From contig JAEZDP010000016.1 of NCBI GenBank assembly GCA_023418055.1, positions 1 to 6,651 on the forward strand: DNA of 6,651 bases, read 5' to 3'. A program made the position numbers and the translations under genes. The first letter of the stretch is position 1. Each line of letters opens with the position of its first letter. Positions 6,555 through 6,651 of the stretch are shown in pieces. This DNA is from Acidobacteriota bacterium (GTDB lineage: Bacteria; Acidobacteriota; Vicinamibacteria; Vicinamibacterales; Vicinamibacteraceae). Under the pieces are notes generated by a model. The model ran no database searches, was not told the origin of the DNA, and was given only the letters and a program-made list of their open reading frames with translations.

Positions 6555-6651
6555 TCAGGCCGGCGGACGAGGCACGGCGCGGCGCTCGGTGGCCCGGCCC
6601 GGCGCCCGACGCGGCTGGTCGAGGCCGCGAGCAGGCGGCGCCGTACGTTCC
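6555..6651 (-). CDS. Possible C-terminal tail of a - strand gene (5' end outside the window)
   Basis: One - strand frame is open from the right edge to a TGA at 6557-6555 and encodes about 31 residues rich in Pro, Arg and Ala (it ends AVPRPPA). Most third codon positions are G or C, and a strong hairpin follows the stop, both consistent with a real gene end. The tail is low-complexity and charged, with no domain to identify it. In a sequence this G+C-rich other frames are also open here, so the coding call is weak. Confidence 0.35.
   Translation of the reverse strand, partial: ERTAPPARGLDQPRRAPGRATERRAVPRPPA

Noticed and set aside
1..6651. A previously undescribed multi-gene system
   Set aside because: All full-length genes belong to well-known families in a plausible housekeeping order; nothing mobile, defence-related or unassigned of substantial size is present.

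Overview
The window looks like an ordinary chromosomal housekeeping segment from a high-G+C, double-membraned bacterium. The two-membrane inference rests on the lipoprotein acyltransferase Lnt, which works on the periplasmic face of the inner membrane. Codon use is strongly G/C-ending throughout. The form of the SPOR protein (a short acidic head, one membrane helix, a Pro/Ala linker and a terminal SPOR domain) and the lnt-prfB pairing fit Acidobacteriota, perhaps Vicinamibacteria. That placement comes from remembered family resemblance only and was not tested by a search.

Layout on the + strand: the C-terminal part of a TPR protein (ends 655); a 201-base gap with a possible promoter; a SPOR-domain membrane protein (857-1567); apolipoprotein N-acyltransferase lnt (about 1552-3105); and peptide chain release factor 2 prfB (3068-4202). 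The last three overlap one another (about 16 bases, then 38 bases) and look like one translationally coupled operon. prfB carries the classical autoregulatory +1 frameshift site: an internal Shine-Dalgarno-like stretch, then CTT TGA. Its real start is a GTG at 3068 inside lnt.

A short convergent gap (4203-4265) holds an array of degenerate 7-base repeats. The - strand then encodes a bifunctional class A penicillin-binding protein of the PBP1A type (6491-4266) with all glycosyltransferase and transpeptidase motifs intact. Upstream of it are a -10-like box almost touching the start codon, a perfect 10-bp hairpin, and what may be the C-terminal tail of another - strand gene running off the right edge.

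Functionally, the SPOR protein (peptidoglycan binding), Lnt (lipoprotein maturation) and PBP1A (peptidoglycan synthesis) are all envelope functions, while prfB is a translation gene sharing the operon. I see no mobile element, CRISPR array, RNA gene or evidence of a new multi-gene system. The points most worth checking are the prfB frameshift, the missing ATG/GTG/TTG start at the conserved N terminus of lnt, the heptamer array, and the possibly leaderless PBP1A transcript.
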